The notes: generated from the letters alone by a model not told the origin. 43,893 nucleotides of DNA from an uncultured Alphaproteobacteria bacterium (GCA_902826245.1 CADEEA010000023.1:1-43893), one strand, 5' to 3'; shown: positions 33,607 through 42,661, numbered from the stretch's first letter. Program-made: numbers and translations.

Positions 33607-34742
33607 GCGCATGGGCCGATTCAGTTCGCGGCGCGTTCGGCCGCGCGCGCACCTACGATCGCCCTCTCTTGATCATAGCGGCAATTCTGTTCGCGCTCGG
33701 AATCTTGTTCTCGATGGCGGCAAGCCCGGCTGCGACGGCGCGCATCCGTATCGAAGAAGCGTTCTACTTCGCCGCTCGCCAAGCGGCTTATGCGGGGCTC
33801 GGCGTCGTTGTCATGCTCGCGGCAGCTTCCCTTGATGCGCGCGCCTTGCGCCGTGCTGGAACGATCATCGCGCTTGTGGCGCTGCCGCTCTGTGCTCTCG
33901 CGGCTTGGCTGGGGCCGGAGGTGAAGGGTGCGCAGCGTTGGTTTGATTTTGGCCTGGTGTCGCTGCAGCCCTCAGAATTGCTGAAGCCGGCGCTGGTGGT
34001 GGTGTGGGCCTGGATGCTGAGCGAGAGCATGCGGCGCGAGGGCTTTCCCGGGCGCGCGGTTTCGTTGGCGTTGTACGCTTTGGCTGCCGCCGCGCTACTG
34101 GCGCAACCCGACATCGGCCAAACCGCGCTGCTCGCTATCGTGCTCGGGCCGATGCTGATCTTGTCTGGCCTCTCGTTGTGGTGGGCCATGGGCGGCCTGG
34201 CGGCGGGCGGGCTCGCGGCTTGGGGAATCTACTATTTCTACCCGCACGCGCGCGAGCGTTGGGATGCCTTTGTCGGTTCGGCGGGCGAGCAGGGTTACCA
34301 AGTTGGCCGCGCCTTGGATGCGATCGCCGCCGGAGGAGTGTTTGGCCGCGGCCCCGGCGAGGGCGTGGTCAAACGCGCGCTGCCCGATGCACATGCCGAC
34401 TTTGTGTTTGCGGTGGCGGCCGAAGAGTTTGGGCTCCTGGCCTCGTTCGGCTTGATCGCCGTATTCGGCGCGCTTGCGTTTCGCGGGTTTTCCCGCGCGA
34501 GTCGGCTCAGCGACCCGTTCGAGCAGCTGGCTGCGGCGGGGCTTGTGACGCTTCTGGTGGCGCAGGCGGCGATCCACATGGCGGTCAATCTCGCGCTCTT
34601 GCCTGCGAAAGGAATGACGCTGCCGTTCATCTCTTTCGGCGGCTCGTCGATGATCGGCTCGGCGCTCGCGTTCGGATTCTGCTTGTCCTTGCTGCGCAAC
34701 CGGCCGGGAGCGTTTCTCTTCACCGGCAGGGCGTACGCATGA
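33603..34742 (+). CDS. ftsW: Septal peptidoglycan glycosyltransferase FtsW (SEDS)
   Basis: 379 residues from ATG 33603, the ATGA overlap with murD; the same frame stays open upstream to 33261 but that is murD in another frame. Ten membrane segments. SEDS signatures: GAQRWFDFGLVSLQPSELLKP, ALLAQPDIGQT, and the large periplasmic loop with GYQVGRALDAIAAGGVFGRGPGEG (pieces), ending KGMTLPFISFGGSS. Polymerises glycan strands from lipid II with FtsI. Confidence 0.96.
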   Translation: MSAWADSVRGAFGRARTYDRPLLIIAAILFALGILFSMAASPAATARIRIEEAFYFAARQAAYAGLGVVVMLAAASLDARALRRAGTIIALVALPLCALAAWLGPEVKGAQRWFDFGLVSLQPSELLKPALVVVWAWMLSESMRREGFPGRAVSLALYALAAAALLAQPDIGQTALLAIVLGPMLILSGLSLWWAMGGLAAGGLAAWGIYYFYPHARERWDAFVGSAGEQGYQVGRALDAIAAGGVFGRGPGEGVVKRALPDAHADFVFAVAAEEFGLLASFGLIAVFGALAFRGFSRASRLSDPFEQLAAAGLVTLLVAQAAIHMAVNLALLPAKGMTLPFISFGGSSMIGSALAFGFCLSLLRNRPGAFLFTGRAYA

Positions 34743-35830
34743 GCAAACCTTTCATCGTCATCGCCGCCGGCGGCACGGGCGGGCACATGTTCCCCGCCGC
34801 CGCGTTCGCCGAAGAGATGCGCCAGCGCGGGTGGCGGGTGGTGCTGATGACCGACGCGCGCGGGCGCCGTTACGCGGAGAACTTCCCCGCCGAGCGCGTT
34901 GAAGATGTCGCGGCCGCTTCGCCGAGTCTGAACCCGCTCAAGGCAATTCCTGCCGCCCTGAAGATTTGGCGCGGCATCAATGAAGCCAAGCGACGCTTTG
35001 CCGAGTTAAGACCGGCGCTCGTCGCCGGCTTCGGCGGCTATCCGTCGTTTCCCGCGCTCATGGCCGCGCGCGCACACAAGACGCCCATTATCATCCACGA
35101 ACAAAACTCGGTGCTCGGGCGTGTGAACCGTTCGATGGCGACAAGCGCTGCGATCGTGGCCTGCGGCTTCGAGCAATTGGACCGGCTGCCGGCTCAGGCG
35201 CAGGACCGCAAGCGCGTGGTCGGCAATCCCGTGCGTCAGCCGATCCTCGACGTGCGTGCGAGGCCCTACCCGGAAGCCCCGGCCGGTGGGCGGCTCAATC
35301 TTTTGATCATCGGCGGCAGCCAGGGCGCGCGCATTTTCGGCGAAGTGATTCCCGCCGCCATCGCATTGCTTCCGGCCGACCTGCGCGCGCGGCTCGATGT
35401 CGTACATCAAGTGCGCGAGGAGCAGCTCGAAGCTGCGCGCAGCGTCTACGTCGCGGCTGGCGTCAATGCCGAAGTCGCGCCGTTCTTCACCGACATGGGT
35501 GCGTTGCTGGGCGCGGCGCATTTGGTGATCGCGCGCGCGGGCGCTTCTTCGGTGACAGAACTGCAGGTGGCGGGACGCCCGGCGATCCTCATTCCCTTCG
35601 CCGCCGCCGCCGACGATCACCAGAGCGGCAACGCCGCAAGTCTCGCTTCGGTCGGCGCGGCCGACGTGATCGCCGAAGCTGCTTTCGCGCCGACGGCGTT
35701 GGCGGACTTGCTCGCCAAGCGCCTCTCGGACACCCATGGATTGTCCGTTCGCGCGGCCGCCGCCCGCGCTAGCGCCAAGCCGGATGCAGCGAAGAAGCTG
35801 GCGGACCTGGCAGAGTGGGCGGCGGGTTAG
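34739..35830 (+). CDS. murG: Lipid II-forming GlcNAc transferase MurG
   Basis: 363 residues from ATG 34739, overlapping ftsW by 4 bp. Transfers GlcNAc from UDP-GlcNAc to lipid I on the inner face of the membrane. Motifs GGTGGHMFPA, GFGGYPSFPA, HEQNSVLGRVNR, IIGGSQGARIFGE and RAGASSVTELQVAGRPAILIP are diagnostic. The cluster stops here: murC does not follow, and 180 bp of non-coding DNA leads to a peroxiredoxin. Confidence 0.97.
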   Translation: MSKPFIVIAAGGTGGHMFPAAAFAEEMRQRGWRVVLMTDARGRRYAENFPAERVEDVAAASPSLNPLKAIPAALKIWRGINEAKRRFAELRPALVAGFGGYPSFPALMAARAHKTPIIIHEQNSVLGRVNRSMATSAAIVACGFEQLDRLPAQAQDRKRVVGNPVRQPILDVRARPYPEAPAGGRLNLLIIGGSQGARIFGEVIPAAIALLPADLRARLDVVHQVREEQLEAARSVYVAAGVNAEVAPFFTDMGALLGAAHLVIARAGASSVTELQVAGRPAILIPFAAAADDHQSGNAASLASVGAADVIAEAAFAPTALADLLAKRLSDTHGLSVRAAAARASAKPDAAKKLADLAEWAAG

Positions 35831-35967
35831 CGATCGTTCATCGGAATAGCGCCAATCGAGCCAGAGGTAGGCAGCGGTTGGCATAGGCCTGCGGAAGTTG
35901 ACCGCTCCAGCCTCGAAACGCGCGGTTCGCGATCGAAACCGCGATGCGCGCTCGCACTGGGAAGTTA

Positions 35968-35988
35968 GAGCCCCTACATGAGGGGCTC
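35968..35988 (+). terminator. Hairpin after murG / before peroxiredoxin
   Basis: GAGCCCC-TACATGA-GGGGCTC is a perfect 7-bp stem in the gap between murG and the peroxiredoxin gene, without a T-tract. It could end dcw transcription or act in the peroxiredoxin leader; the rest of the gap holds nothing I recognise apart from a weak CGCGGTT/AACCGCG repeat. Confidence 0.45.
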
Positions 35989-36009
35989 GATTCAATAGGA
36001 GCCCCCCAA

Positions 36010-36489
36010 ATGATCAAAGCCGGCGACCGCCTTCCCGATGTCCAATTCAGCATTCCAGGCCCCGAAGGGACCACCCAGGCGCGCACAGCCGAGGTGTTCG
36101 CCGGCAAAACAGTGGCGTTGTTCGCGGTGCCGGGCGCATTCACCCCCACCTGTTCGGCCAAGCATCTGCCTAGCTTCAAGGAGAAAGCAGGGGACCTGCG
36201 CGCCAAGGGCGTCGATACGATCGCCTGCACCTCGGTCAATGACCTATTTGTGATGAAGGCTTGGGCCAAGGATCAGGGCGTGGAGAGCGATATCGTCATG
36301 CTGGCCGACGGCTCGGGCGAGTTCGCCAAGGCGATCGGCCTCGATGCGGATTTCTCCAAGTTCGGGATGGGGCTGCGTTCGAAGCGCTATTCAATGATCG
36401 TCAAGGACGGCGTGGTAGACCAACTGAACGTTGAGGAACCTGGTGAATACAAGGTTTCCAGCGCAGAGCACATGCTTGGGCAATTGTAG
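36010..36489 (+). CDS. Peroxiredoxin, Prx5/AhpE-like redoxin
   Basis: 159 residues from ATG 36010, preceded by AGGAG. Thioredoxin-fold peroxidase that reduces H2O2 and organic peroxides. Peroxidatic Cys48 sits in PGAFTPTCS, the typical Prx5 motif, with C73 (TIACTSVND) further on; no C-terminal resolving Cys, so glutathione/glutaredoxin or thioredoxin would complete the cycle (inference). Cytosolic. It occupies the position where murC would be in a standard dcw cluster. Confidence 0.93.
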   Translation: MIKAGDRLPDVQFSIPGPEGTTQARTAEVFAGKTVALFAVPGAFTPTCSAKHLPSFKEKAGDLRAKGVDTIACTSVNDLFVMKAWAKDQGVESDIVMLADGSGEFAKAIGLDADFSKFGMGLRSKRYSMIVKDGVVDQLNVEEPGEYKVSSAEHMLGQL

Positions 36490-36519
36490 AGTTTGGATTA
36501 GTAATTCGTACAACATTAT

Positions 36520-36559
36520 CCGTCATCCCAGATGCGCGAAGCGTGAGCTGGGATGGCGG
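36520..36559. repeat. Reduced family B element
   Basis: CCGTCATCCCAG and CTGGGATGGCGG form an 11-bp stem (one mismatch) around one small hairpin (TGCGC-GAA-GCGTG, partly wobble). It has the outer stem and one side arm of family B but lacks the inner stem and loop. It ends 45 nt before the band-7 gene. Confidence 0.7.
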
Positions 36560-36604
36560 TTCTTTCCCATTTATTGACGCCCACATTCGCCCGCGGAGAA
36601 CAGA

Positions 36605-37537
36605 ATGTTCGGTTTGAGCGAAGTCGCCATCATCTTTGCGATCATGGCCCTGGTGTTGGCGTTCACCGCCATCAAGGTGGTGGCGCAAGGTCAGCAATGG
36701 ACGGTCGAGCGTTTCGGCCGTTATGTCCGCACGCTAAAGCCGGGCATTTCGTTTCTCATTCCTTTCGTAGATCGCATCGGCCGGCGGCTATCGATGATGG
36801 AGACGGTGCTCGACGTCCCGCGCCAGGACGTTATCACTAAGGACAACGCAGTCGTATCCGTTGATGCGGTCGTGTTTATCCAAGTGATCGATGCCGCCAA
36901 AGCCGCCTACGAGGTGCAAAACCTCAATCATGCCATCCTTAATCTCTGCGTCACCAATGCGCGGACTGTGGTCGGCTCGATGGATCTTGACGAAGTGCTC
37001 TCCCAGCGCGACGCGATCAACGCCCGGCTGCTCGCCGTGATCGACGCGGCCACCAACACCTGGGGCACCAAAGTGTTGCGCATCGAGATCAAGGATCTCA
37101 CACCTCCCGCCGACCTAACCCAAGCGATGGCCCGCCAAATGAAGGCCGAGCGCGAACGCCGTGCGCAAATTCTCGAAGCCGAGGGCGACAAAGCCGCCGC
37201 CGTGCTGCGCGCGGAAGGCGCCAAGCAGGCTGCGATCCTGGAGGCCGAGGGCCGCAAGGAAGCAGCTTTTCGCGACGCTGAAGCGCGCGAACGCTCCGCC
37301 GACGCCGAGGCCAAAGCCACCGAGGCAGTGTCCGCAGCGATTTCCAAAGGCGACGTCAACGCCATCCGCTATTTCCTGGGTCTGAAGTACGTCGAGGCGT
37401 TCGGGCAACTCGCCAATTCCAACCAGCAACGCACCGTGATCGTGCCGGCCGACCTCTCTGGGCTTGCCGGCCTGGTCGAAGGCCTGCGCGCGCTCAATGC
37501 GCAGGGCGAAGCCGCCGTGCCGGTCCCGCCGCGCTGA
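36605..37537 (+). CDS. SPFH/band-7 protein, QmcA-like
   Basis: 310 residues. N-terminal membrane anchor (EVAIIFAIMALVLAFTAIK), band-7 domain (QGQQWTVERFGRYVRTLKPG, NARTVVGSMDLDEVLSQRD, IEIKDLTPP), then an Ala/Glu/Arg coiled-coil flotillin-like segment (about 180-245). These oligomerise into membrane rings or cages that organise membrane proteins and FtsH-type proteases in bacteria. Paired with an NfeD-like gene 43 bp downstream, the usual partner. Start ATG 36605. Confidence 0.93.
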   Translation: MFGLSEVAIIFAIMALVLAFTAIKVVAQGQQWTVERFGRYVRTLKPGISFLIPFVDRIGRRLSMMETVLDVPRQDVITKDNAVVSVDAVVFIQVIDAAKAAYEVQNLNHAILNLCVTNARTVVGSMDLDEVLSQRDAINARLLAVIDAATNTWGTKVLRIEIKDLTPPADLTQAMARQMKAERERRAQILEAEGDKAAAVLRAEGAKQAAILEAEGRKEAAFRDAEARERSADAEAKATEAVSAAISKGDVNAIRYFLGLKYVEAFGQLANSNQQRTVIVPADLSGLAGLVEGLRALNAQGEAAVPVPPR

Positions 37538-37580
37538 CCTGGGCTGGAACACCCCCGCCGCAATCGCTACATAAAGAGCC

Positions 37581-38039
37581 ATGATCGAAGCGCTCATGCA
37601 GCTCCTATCCCAATTGGCGCCCCAACATTGGTTGATCCTTGGCCTTGCCCTGCTGATCGCCGAGATGGCGAGCGGGACCACTTATCTGCTGTGGCCGGCG
37701 GTGGCGGCGTTTCTCACCGCTTTGCTCGCTTGGGCGTTCCCGATGGATTGGGGCGTTGAGCTTGGCGTGTTCGCGGCCCTGGTGATCGGGCTCACCGCGT
37801 TCGGGCGCCCGCTGGTGCAACGCTGGCGCGGCGAAGGCGAAGCCAACGGCCTCAATGAACGCGGCGCAGGGCTTATAGGCGTTCGTGCGGTGCTAACTGA
37901 GTTTGCCGACGGCATCGGCGCGGTGAAGATAGGCGACACCGTGTGGCGCGCTTCGAGTGGTGAGAATCTCGCGGCCGGCGACAGCGTAGAGATCGCTGGC
38001 ATTGACGGAACCACGCTCAGGGTTACGCGCGCGGATTAG
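37581..38039 (+). CDS. NfeD-family membrane protein
   Basis: 152 residues: two or three membrane segments (HWLILGLALLIAEMASGT, LLWPAVAAFLTALLAWAF, LGVFAALVIGLTAFGRPL) and a C-terminal OB-fold-like domain (LIGVRAVLTEFADGIGAVKIGDTVWRA pieces, GDSVEIAGIDGTTLRV). This short NfeD1b type lacks the serine protease domain and works with the adjacent band-7 protein. Same strand, probably one operon. Confidence 0.92.
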   Translation: MIEALMQLLSQLAPQHWLILGLALLIAEMASGTTYLLWPAVAAFLTALLAWAFPMDWGVELGVFAALVIGLTAFGRPLVQRWRGEGEANGLNERGAGLIGVRAVLTEFADGIGAVKIGDTVWRASSGENLAAGDSVEIAGIDGTTLRVTRAD

Positions 38040-38107
38040 GCCGTGTGCGCAAATTACCCGTTCGTGGAAAACACTTGGCGGCGTTGCGCAGACGGCGCGA
38101 TGGATCG

Positions 38108-38833
38108 TCAGTCGTGCCCCAGAGCGCTCCGTATTTGCGGGGGGCATTCATCCTCCAGCGCCTCGCATAAGCCTGAATAGATCAAGGACTGGACGCGCGG
38201 TGTTATTCCCGACATGACCGTGTTGGTTTCTTCTGCAAAGATTTGCGCCAACATTAATTCTTCGCGCTCAAACGCTTGCCCGGCCGGTGTTAGCGCGAAG
38301 GCGTTGACGGCGCCATCGGCGCCGCGCCTCCAATCGCCAAACGGTTGATGGGCGTTCGCGCTCTCGCCACCGACCCTGCGCTCAACCATCCCCAGCAACA
38401 TTGATCGCATTTCAGGGGTTCGCATAAAAACAGCGATCTGGGCAAGCTCATCGGCGGTCAAACGTGCCGTTACACGTGGCGCCGCCCGCTCCGCGACATC
38501 CCCGAACACGTCGGTTATCAGCGTGTTCATAAGCTCAGGCATCGTGTCCAAGTGCGCCAGCCATCTTGCTTGGTGAGCTGGGGTGACTGAGTTGAACAGA
38601 GGAGAGTTTAGCACAGATGCTCGGAGCGCTGGCATTCTTTGCGTCGCCATGCTGTCCGATGCTGCGGCGACCACGCCACTTTCGAACAATAGCGCCTGAA
38701 GCAGGTCTCCAGCAGCGGCGATGTGTTCCCGCGAGGGCGCGGAAGCGGGCGTAGCGGGCGCCTCCTGCGCATAAGCGGTGGTCATGGGTGCAAAAGCCAG
38801 AATTGCTGCGAGCATTGCGTATCTAGCAAACAT
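38108..38833 (-). CDS. DUF2059-like secreted protein
   Basis: 241 residues with signal peptide (ARYAMLAAILAFAPMTTAYAQ). A helical domain near the end (VTARLTADELAQIAVFMRTPEMRSMLL pieces) matches the DUF2059 pattern of a helix pair with L-T-x-x-E-L and F-x-x-T/P-E. The function of the family is unknown. It is convergent with the NfeD gene and 75 bp from the SDR gene. Confidence 0.8.
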   Translation of the reverse strand: MFARYAMLAAILAFAPMTTAYAQEAPATPASAPSREHIAAAGDLLQALLFESGVVAAASDSMATQRMPALRASVLNSPLFNSVTPAHQARWLAHLDTMPELMNTLITDVFGDVAERAAPRVTARLTADELAQIAVFMRTPEMRSMLLGMVERRVGGESANAHQPFGDWRRGADGAVNAFALTPAGQAFEREELMLAQIFAEETNTVMSGITPRVQSLIYSGLCEALEDECPPQIRSALGHD

Positions 38834-38908
38834 GTGCGGTTCCCAGTGGGCGTTATGCTACGTTAGCCTAACCGGAAGTCGAGGCGACTGCCAACAGCGC
38901 TCCGCGGG

Positions 38909-39616
38909 TTAGCGACGCCACTCCACCCATGCGCCGTTCTCGTCATACTCCGCGCCCAACAGAGCCGCGATCGCGGGCGCGACCTGTTCCGGCGTCGGCA
39001 GCGTCGCAGGATCTTCGCCCGGATACGCTTTGGCGCGCATGGCGGTGCGTGTTGGGCCTGGATTGAACAGGTTCGCGCGTATCGGCGTGACGGCGCACTC
39101 AGCAGCGTAGCTTGTCACCAGCGCGTCCAGGGCCGCCTTGCTGGCGGCATACGCGCCCCAATAGGCTTTCGGGTTGCGTGCAGCGCCGGAAGTGACAAAG
39201 ACAGCGCGCCCGGAATCTGAGGCGCGCAGCAAGGGATGCATGGCGCGGATCAGCCGCCAATTGGCGGTGAAGTTCACTGCCGTTGCTTCCTCCATTAGGG
39301 CAGGGCTCGCCTGATGCGCGGGCGTCAGCGCCCCAAGAACGCCGGCGCACGCAGCGAGGCCGTCAAGCTTGCCGAAGCGCTCGTACAGCGCTCCGCCAAG
39401 GCGATCGATGCCGTCAAGATCGCGCAAATCGAGCGGAACCAAGGTGGCCTCGCCGCCCAGCGCCTTGATCTCGTCGTCCAGCTTTTCCAGTGCTTTCTGC
39501 GCGCGCGCGGTCGCCACAACCCGCCAACCCTGGCGCGCCAGTTCAAGCGCAACGGCGCGGCCGATGCCGCGTGAGGCGCCGGTGATGAGGGCGATGCGTT
39601 GCGTAGAATTTGTCAT
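38909..39616 (-). CDS. Short-chain dehydrogenase/reductase (SDR)
   Basis: 235 residues, classical SDR. NAD(P)-binding TGASRGIG at 13-20, an Arg after the second strand (VVATARA) suggesting NADP preference, and catalytic Tyr-Lys in YAASK with a Ser upstream (VFVTSGAA). The substrate is unknown. YciK-like SDRs have similar layout (inference). 28 bp downstream of purF on the same strand, so probably in the same transcript. Confidence 0.93.
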   Translation of the reverse strand: MTNSTQRIALITGASRGIGRAVALELARQGWRVVATARAQKALEKLDDEIKALGGEATLVPLDLRDLDGIDRLGGALYERFGKLDGLAACAGVLGALTPAHQASPALMEEATAVNFTANWRLIRAMHPLLRASDSGRAVFVTSGAARNPKAYWGAYAASKAALDALVTSYAAECAVTPIRANLFNPGPTRTAMRAKAYPGEDPATLPTPEQVAPAIAALLGAEYDENGAWVEWRR

Positions 39617-39644
39617 GCGGCTCTTGCCAACCAGATCGGGCTAA

Positions 39645-41177
39645 TCATTCCGCCGCGTGTTCGGCCAGCAGCGAGAGTTGAAAGTCCTTGGCGGCTTTGT
39701 CCGATGAATGATCGGTGAGCCGGGTTGGATATTCGCCGGTGAAGGCGTGGTCGGTGAATTGGGGCGACGCGTTGTTGCGGGCGCCCTCGCCCATCGCCCA
39801 ATACAAGCCGTCGATCGAAAGAAAGCCCAGGGTATCGACTTCCAAACTCTTGCGCATCTCCGAGAGTGTCATTTGCGCGGCCATAAGCTGGTCGAGCGTA
39901 GGCATATCGATGCCGTAGAAATCGGGATGCTTGATCGGTGGCGACGCGCTGCGGAAATGGACTTCCTTAGCGCCAGCCTCGCGCACCATCTGCACGATCT
40001 TGCGCGACGTGGTGCCGCGCACGATCGAATCGTCCACCAGCACCACGCGTTTGCCCTTCAGCACCTCGCGATTGGCGGAGTGCTTCAGGCGCACGCCCAG
40101 CGCGCGGATTTCCTGCTTCGGCTGAATGAAGGTGCGCCCGACATAATGGTTGCGAATGATGCCGAGTTCATAGGGGATGCGGCTCTCGGCGGCGAACCCC
40201 ATCGCGGCTGGAACGCCGGAATCGGGCACCGGCACGATGACATCGGCCTCGACCCCGGTTTCTTGCGCCAAGCGCACGCCCATGCGCTTGCGGAGTTCAT
40301 ACACTGAGCGGCCGTCAACGATGGAATCCGGGCGCGCGAAATAGACGAACTCGAAGATGCACGGCCGCGCTGCCCGCTTCGGGAACGGGAAATGGCTGGC
40401 GATTTCTGCACGTCCGTCGGCGCCGCGCGAAATGACCACCACCTCGCCTGGTTCGACCGCGCGAACAAATTTGGCGCCGATCATATCGAGTGCGCAGGTT
40501 TCGGACGCCAGTATCGGCGCGCCTGCGCGCTCGCCCAGCACGAGTGGACGAATGCCGACCGGATCGCGCGCACCGATCAGCTTTGACTTGGTGAGGCAGA
40601 CAAGGGCGTAGGCGCCTTCGATCTGGCGCAGCGCCTCAATGAAGCGATCCACCACTTTCGCGCGCCGCGATCGCGCGATCAGGTGCAGAATGCACTCAGT
40701 GTCTGAAGTGGACTGAAATATCGCGCCATCCTCTACCAGGCGTTCACGCAGGTCCCGGGCGTTGGTAAGATTGCCATTGTGGGCAATGGCGAAACCGCCA
40801 AGCGCGAGGTCGGCAAACAAGGGCTGAGTGTTGCGAAGGATTGTTCCACCCTGGGTGGCGTAGCGTGTGTGGCCAATTGCGGCGCTGCCAGGCAATCGCC
40901 TCGGAACGTCGGCGCCGGAGAAATGCTCGCCCACCAAGCCGAGATGGCGTTCGTGATGAAAGCGGCCGTCGAAGCTGACGATGCCGCAGCCTTCCTGCCC
41001 CCGGTGTTGAAGTCCATGCAGGCCGAGCGCTGTCAGCACTGACGCATCTTCGATACCGAAGACGCCGAAAACGCCGCACTCCTCGCGGGGCTTATCGTCG
41101 TGTTCCCACCTGTCGGCAATCTCTGCCGGCGCCGCGGGCGCCTTCTCGGTTTGGAGTAGGGATCGCTCCGCGGTCAT
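39645..41177 (-). CDS. purF: Amidophosphoribosyltransferase PurF
   Basis: 510 residues. First step of purine synthesis: PRPP plus glutamine to phosphoribosylamine. N-terminal nucleophile Cys34 (REECGVFGVFG) after a 33-residue propeptide that must be removed; HTRYATQGG and HNGNLTNA in the glutaminase domain; PRPP loop VVLVDDSIVRGTTS in the synthase domain. Start ATG 41175-41177. Located directly after cvpA (6-bp gap), an order common in bacteria. Confidence 0.97.
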   Translation of the reverse strand: MTAERSLLQTEKAPAAPAEIADRWEHDDKPREECGVFGVFGIEDASVLTALGLHGLQHRGQEGCGIVSFDGRFHHERHLGLVGEHFSGADVPRRLPGSAAIGHTRYATQGGTILRNTQPLFADLALGGFAIAHNGNLTNARDLRERLVEDGAIFQSTSDTECILHLIARSRRAKVVDRFIEALRQIEGAYALVCLTKSKLIGARDPVGIRPLVLGERAGAPILASETCALDMIGAKFVRAVEPGEVVVISRGADGRAEIASHFPFPKRAARPCIFEFVYFARPDSIVDGRSVYELRKRMGVRLAQETGVEADVIVPVPDSGVPAAMGFAAESRIPYELGIIRNHYVGRTFIQPKQEIRALGVRLKHSANREVLKGKRVVLVDDSIVRGTTSRKIVQMVREAGAKEVHFRSASPPIKHPDFYGIDMPTLDQLMAAQMTLSEMRKSLEVDTLGFLSIDGLYWAMGEGARNNASPQFTDHAFTGEYPTRLTDHSSDKAAKDFQLSLLAEHAAE

Positions 41178-41183
41178 CGAGCC

Positions 41184-41828
41184 TCAATTTTGTTTCGCCG
41201 ACGGGTTCTCCGGCGCCGGGGTCCCGGATGCTGGCGGAATCGGCGCCGACTCGCCGCGCTGCTTTTCATACGCGTCCGTGATGCGCGAGCCAATGTCGGG
41301 GAGAATTGCGCCGAGCGCCGATGCGGTGCCGCCATAGATGAAATAGGTGCGCGCGCAGAAAATCGGCGCCCGCAACTCGTCGAAGGCCGCCTGGCAGGCG
41401 GCGGGGGCGGCGGGGGGCGGCATATGTTCCTTGGGTTCCTGCCGCTGCAGCAACAACACCGGAAGCGCAACGACCAGCACGCCTCGGAGAATTCCAAAGG
41501 CGAGCCCCGCGGCACGGTCGAAGCTGCCGATCTCGGTCGATTGGTGGGCGGTCTTGGCGATGGTGGACGTCACCAGCGTTATGGCGATGAAAACGACCAG
41601 GAAGATCAGCAGGCCCGCCGCCAAGGGCGCTAGCACGCTGGAGAGTGGCGTGTATTGCTCGACAAACGGGCTGAGCACGCGCGCAAACGCGATGGCGGCG
41701 ATCCCGGCGGCGATAAAAGCGATTACCGAGAATACCTCTCGGATCAGGCCCCGTGCGAAGGCCATCACCCCTGAGAGCCCTAAAATCGCGAGAGCGGCGA
41801 AGTCGAACCAGGTAAATCCGAGATCCAT
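41184..41828 (-). CDS. cvpA: CvpA-family membrane protein
   Basis: 214 residues. Four membrane segments (FDFAALAILGLSGVMAFARG, VFSVIAFIAAGIAAIAFARV, VLAPLAAGLLIFLVVFIAI, and AGLAFGILRGVLVVALPVLL) followed by a soluble tail. CvpA proteins are named for colicin V production and are conserved upstream of purF; recent work in other bacteria links them to envelope stress, but the role is unsettled. The last 60 residues, ending in a Pro-rich stretch, are variable. Confidence 0.92.
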   Translation of the reverse strand: MDLGFTWFDFAALAILGLSGVMAFARGLIREVFSVIAFIAAGIAAIAFARVLSPFVEQYTPLSSVLAPLAAGLLIFLVVFIAITLVTSTIAKTAHQSTEIGSFDRAAGLAFGILRGVLVVALPVLLLQRQEPKEHMPPPAAPAACQAAFDELRAPIFCARTYFIYGGTASALGAILPDIGSRITDAYEKQRGESAPIPPASGTPAPENPSAKQN

Positions 41829-41924
41829 CAGCGTTCTCCCCTAGGCGCCGGGCGTCCCCATTGCGACATTCGGCGACGCCATGGATAAACGCCCGGGCGC
41901 GGGAAGGAAAGGGCAGGGCCTGCG

Positions 41925-42359
41925 TTAGCGGGCTGGCGCCGCCTTCTTTGTCGGCTTGGGCGGCTTGCACTTGGGGCAGGCGCAAATGCCTTTCAGGTAT
42001 TCGTCGAAATAGTTCTTGCCGTAATTGTAGCTCAATTCCTCGCCCGGCTTGATCCGGCGCCGCGCATGGATGAACACGCGGCCCTTGTAAATGTTGGGCT
42101 CGCAATTGGGGCGGCAGGAATGGTTGATATAGCGGGCCGTGTTCCAGCGCGGGGCGCCGTCGATGGTCTTGCGGGCGCTGATCTCGAAGAGATATTTCGA
42201 CCGGCTCTTGGTTTCCTCTTCGGCCGAGATCTGGCGCCCGACATATTCGATGACGCAGGCCCCCTTCGCGATCTCGCTTTCAGCAAAAAGGCCGAGCCCG
42301 GTAGGGGAACGGCCGACCCTCAAGGTAAAGTCGCCGGGCTTATAGCTCATTCTGGGCAT
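41925..42359 (-). CDS. SET-domain protein (lysine methyltransferase-like)
   Basis: 144 residues from ATG 42357-42359. A compact SET domain: GLGLFAESEIAKGACVIEY, NTARYINHSCRPNCEPN (the SAM and lysine channel motif), and GEELSYNYGKNY, followed by a post-SET cysteine cluster (CACPKCKPP) that with the Cys of NHSC can bind zinc. A Lys/Pro/Ala tail ends it. Such short proteins are found in many alphaproteobacteria; the target protein is unknown. The frame upstream of 42359 overlaps tRNA-Gln and is not coding. Confidence 0.9.
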   Translation of the reverse strand: MPRMSYKPGDFTLRVGRSPTGLGLFAESEIAKGACVIEYVGRQISAEEETKSRSKYLFEISARKTIDGAPRWNTARYINHSCRPNCEPNIYKGRVFIHARRRIKPGEELSYNYGKNYFDEYLKGICACPKCKPPKPTKKAAPAR

Positions 42360-42472
42360 GATCGATCCGAGTTGCGGGAGGCGGGCTTTGAGCAAGAAGC
42401 GCGCCGGTCTGGCAAGGGGGCGCCTGCGTGAAGGGTTGCGCCCACTCGTCGCGGGCCATCCGCGGCCAGGGT

Positions 42473-42547
42473 TGGCTGGGGTGCTAGGATTCGAACCTAG
42501 GAATGGCGGTACCAAAAACCGCTGCCTTACCGCTTGGCGACACCCCA
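42473..42547 (-). tRNA. tRNA-Gln (anticodon TTG)
   Basis: On the minus strand a 75-nt tRNA with acceptor TGGGGTG/CACCCCA, D-arm GCCAAGCGGTAAGGC, anticodon stem GCGGT/ACCGC around the loop TTTTGGT (anticodon TTG), T-arm with GGTTCGAATCC, and an encoded CCA end. It closely matches E. coli tRNA-Gln. Confidence 0.96.
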
Positions 42548-42661
42548 AAACCGGCGAAGCGCGCTACCTAAGGGAGTGCGAGCCCGGATGCAATGGCGGC
42601 CTGTCGGTCGGGCCGGCGTCCATTGCAAACAACGCTCCCGCCCTCTATAAGCCCGCCCCTT

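Noticed and set aside
33261..35830. Long upstream extensions of the ftsW and murG frames
   Set aside because: The extensions run through murD and ftsW in other frames; the true starts are the ATG codons at 33603 and 34739 that overlap the previous stops.
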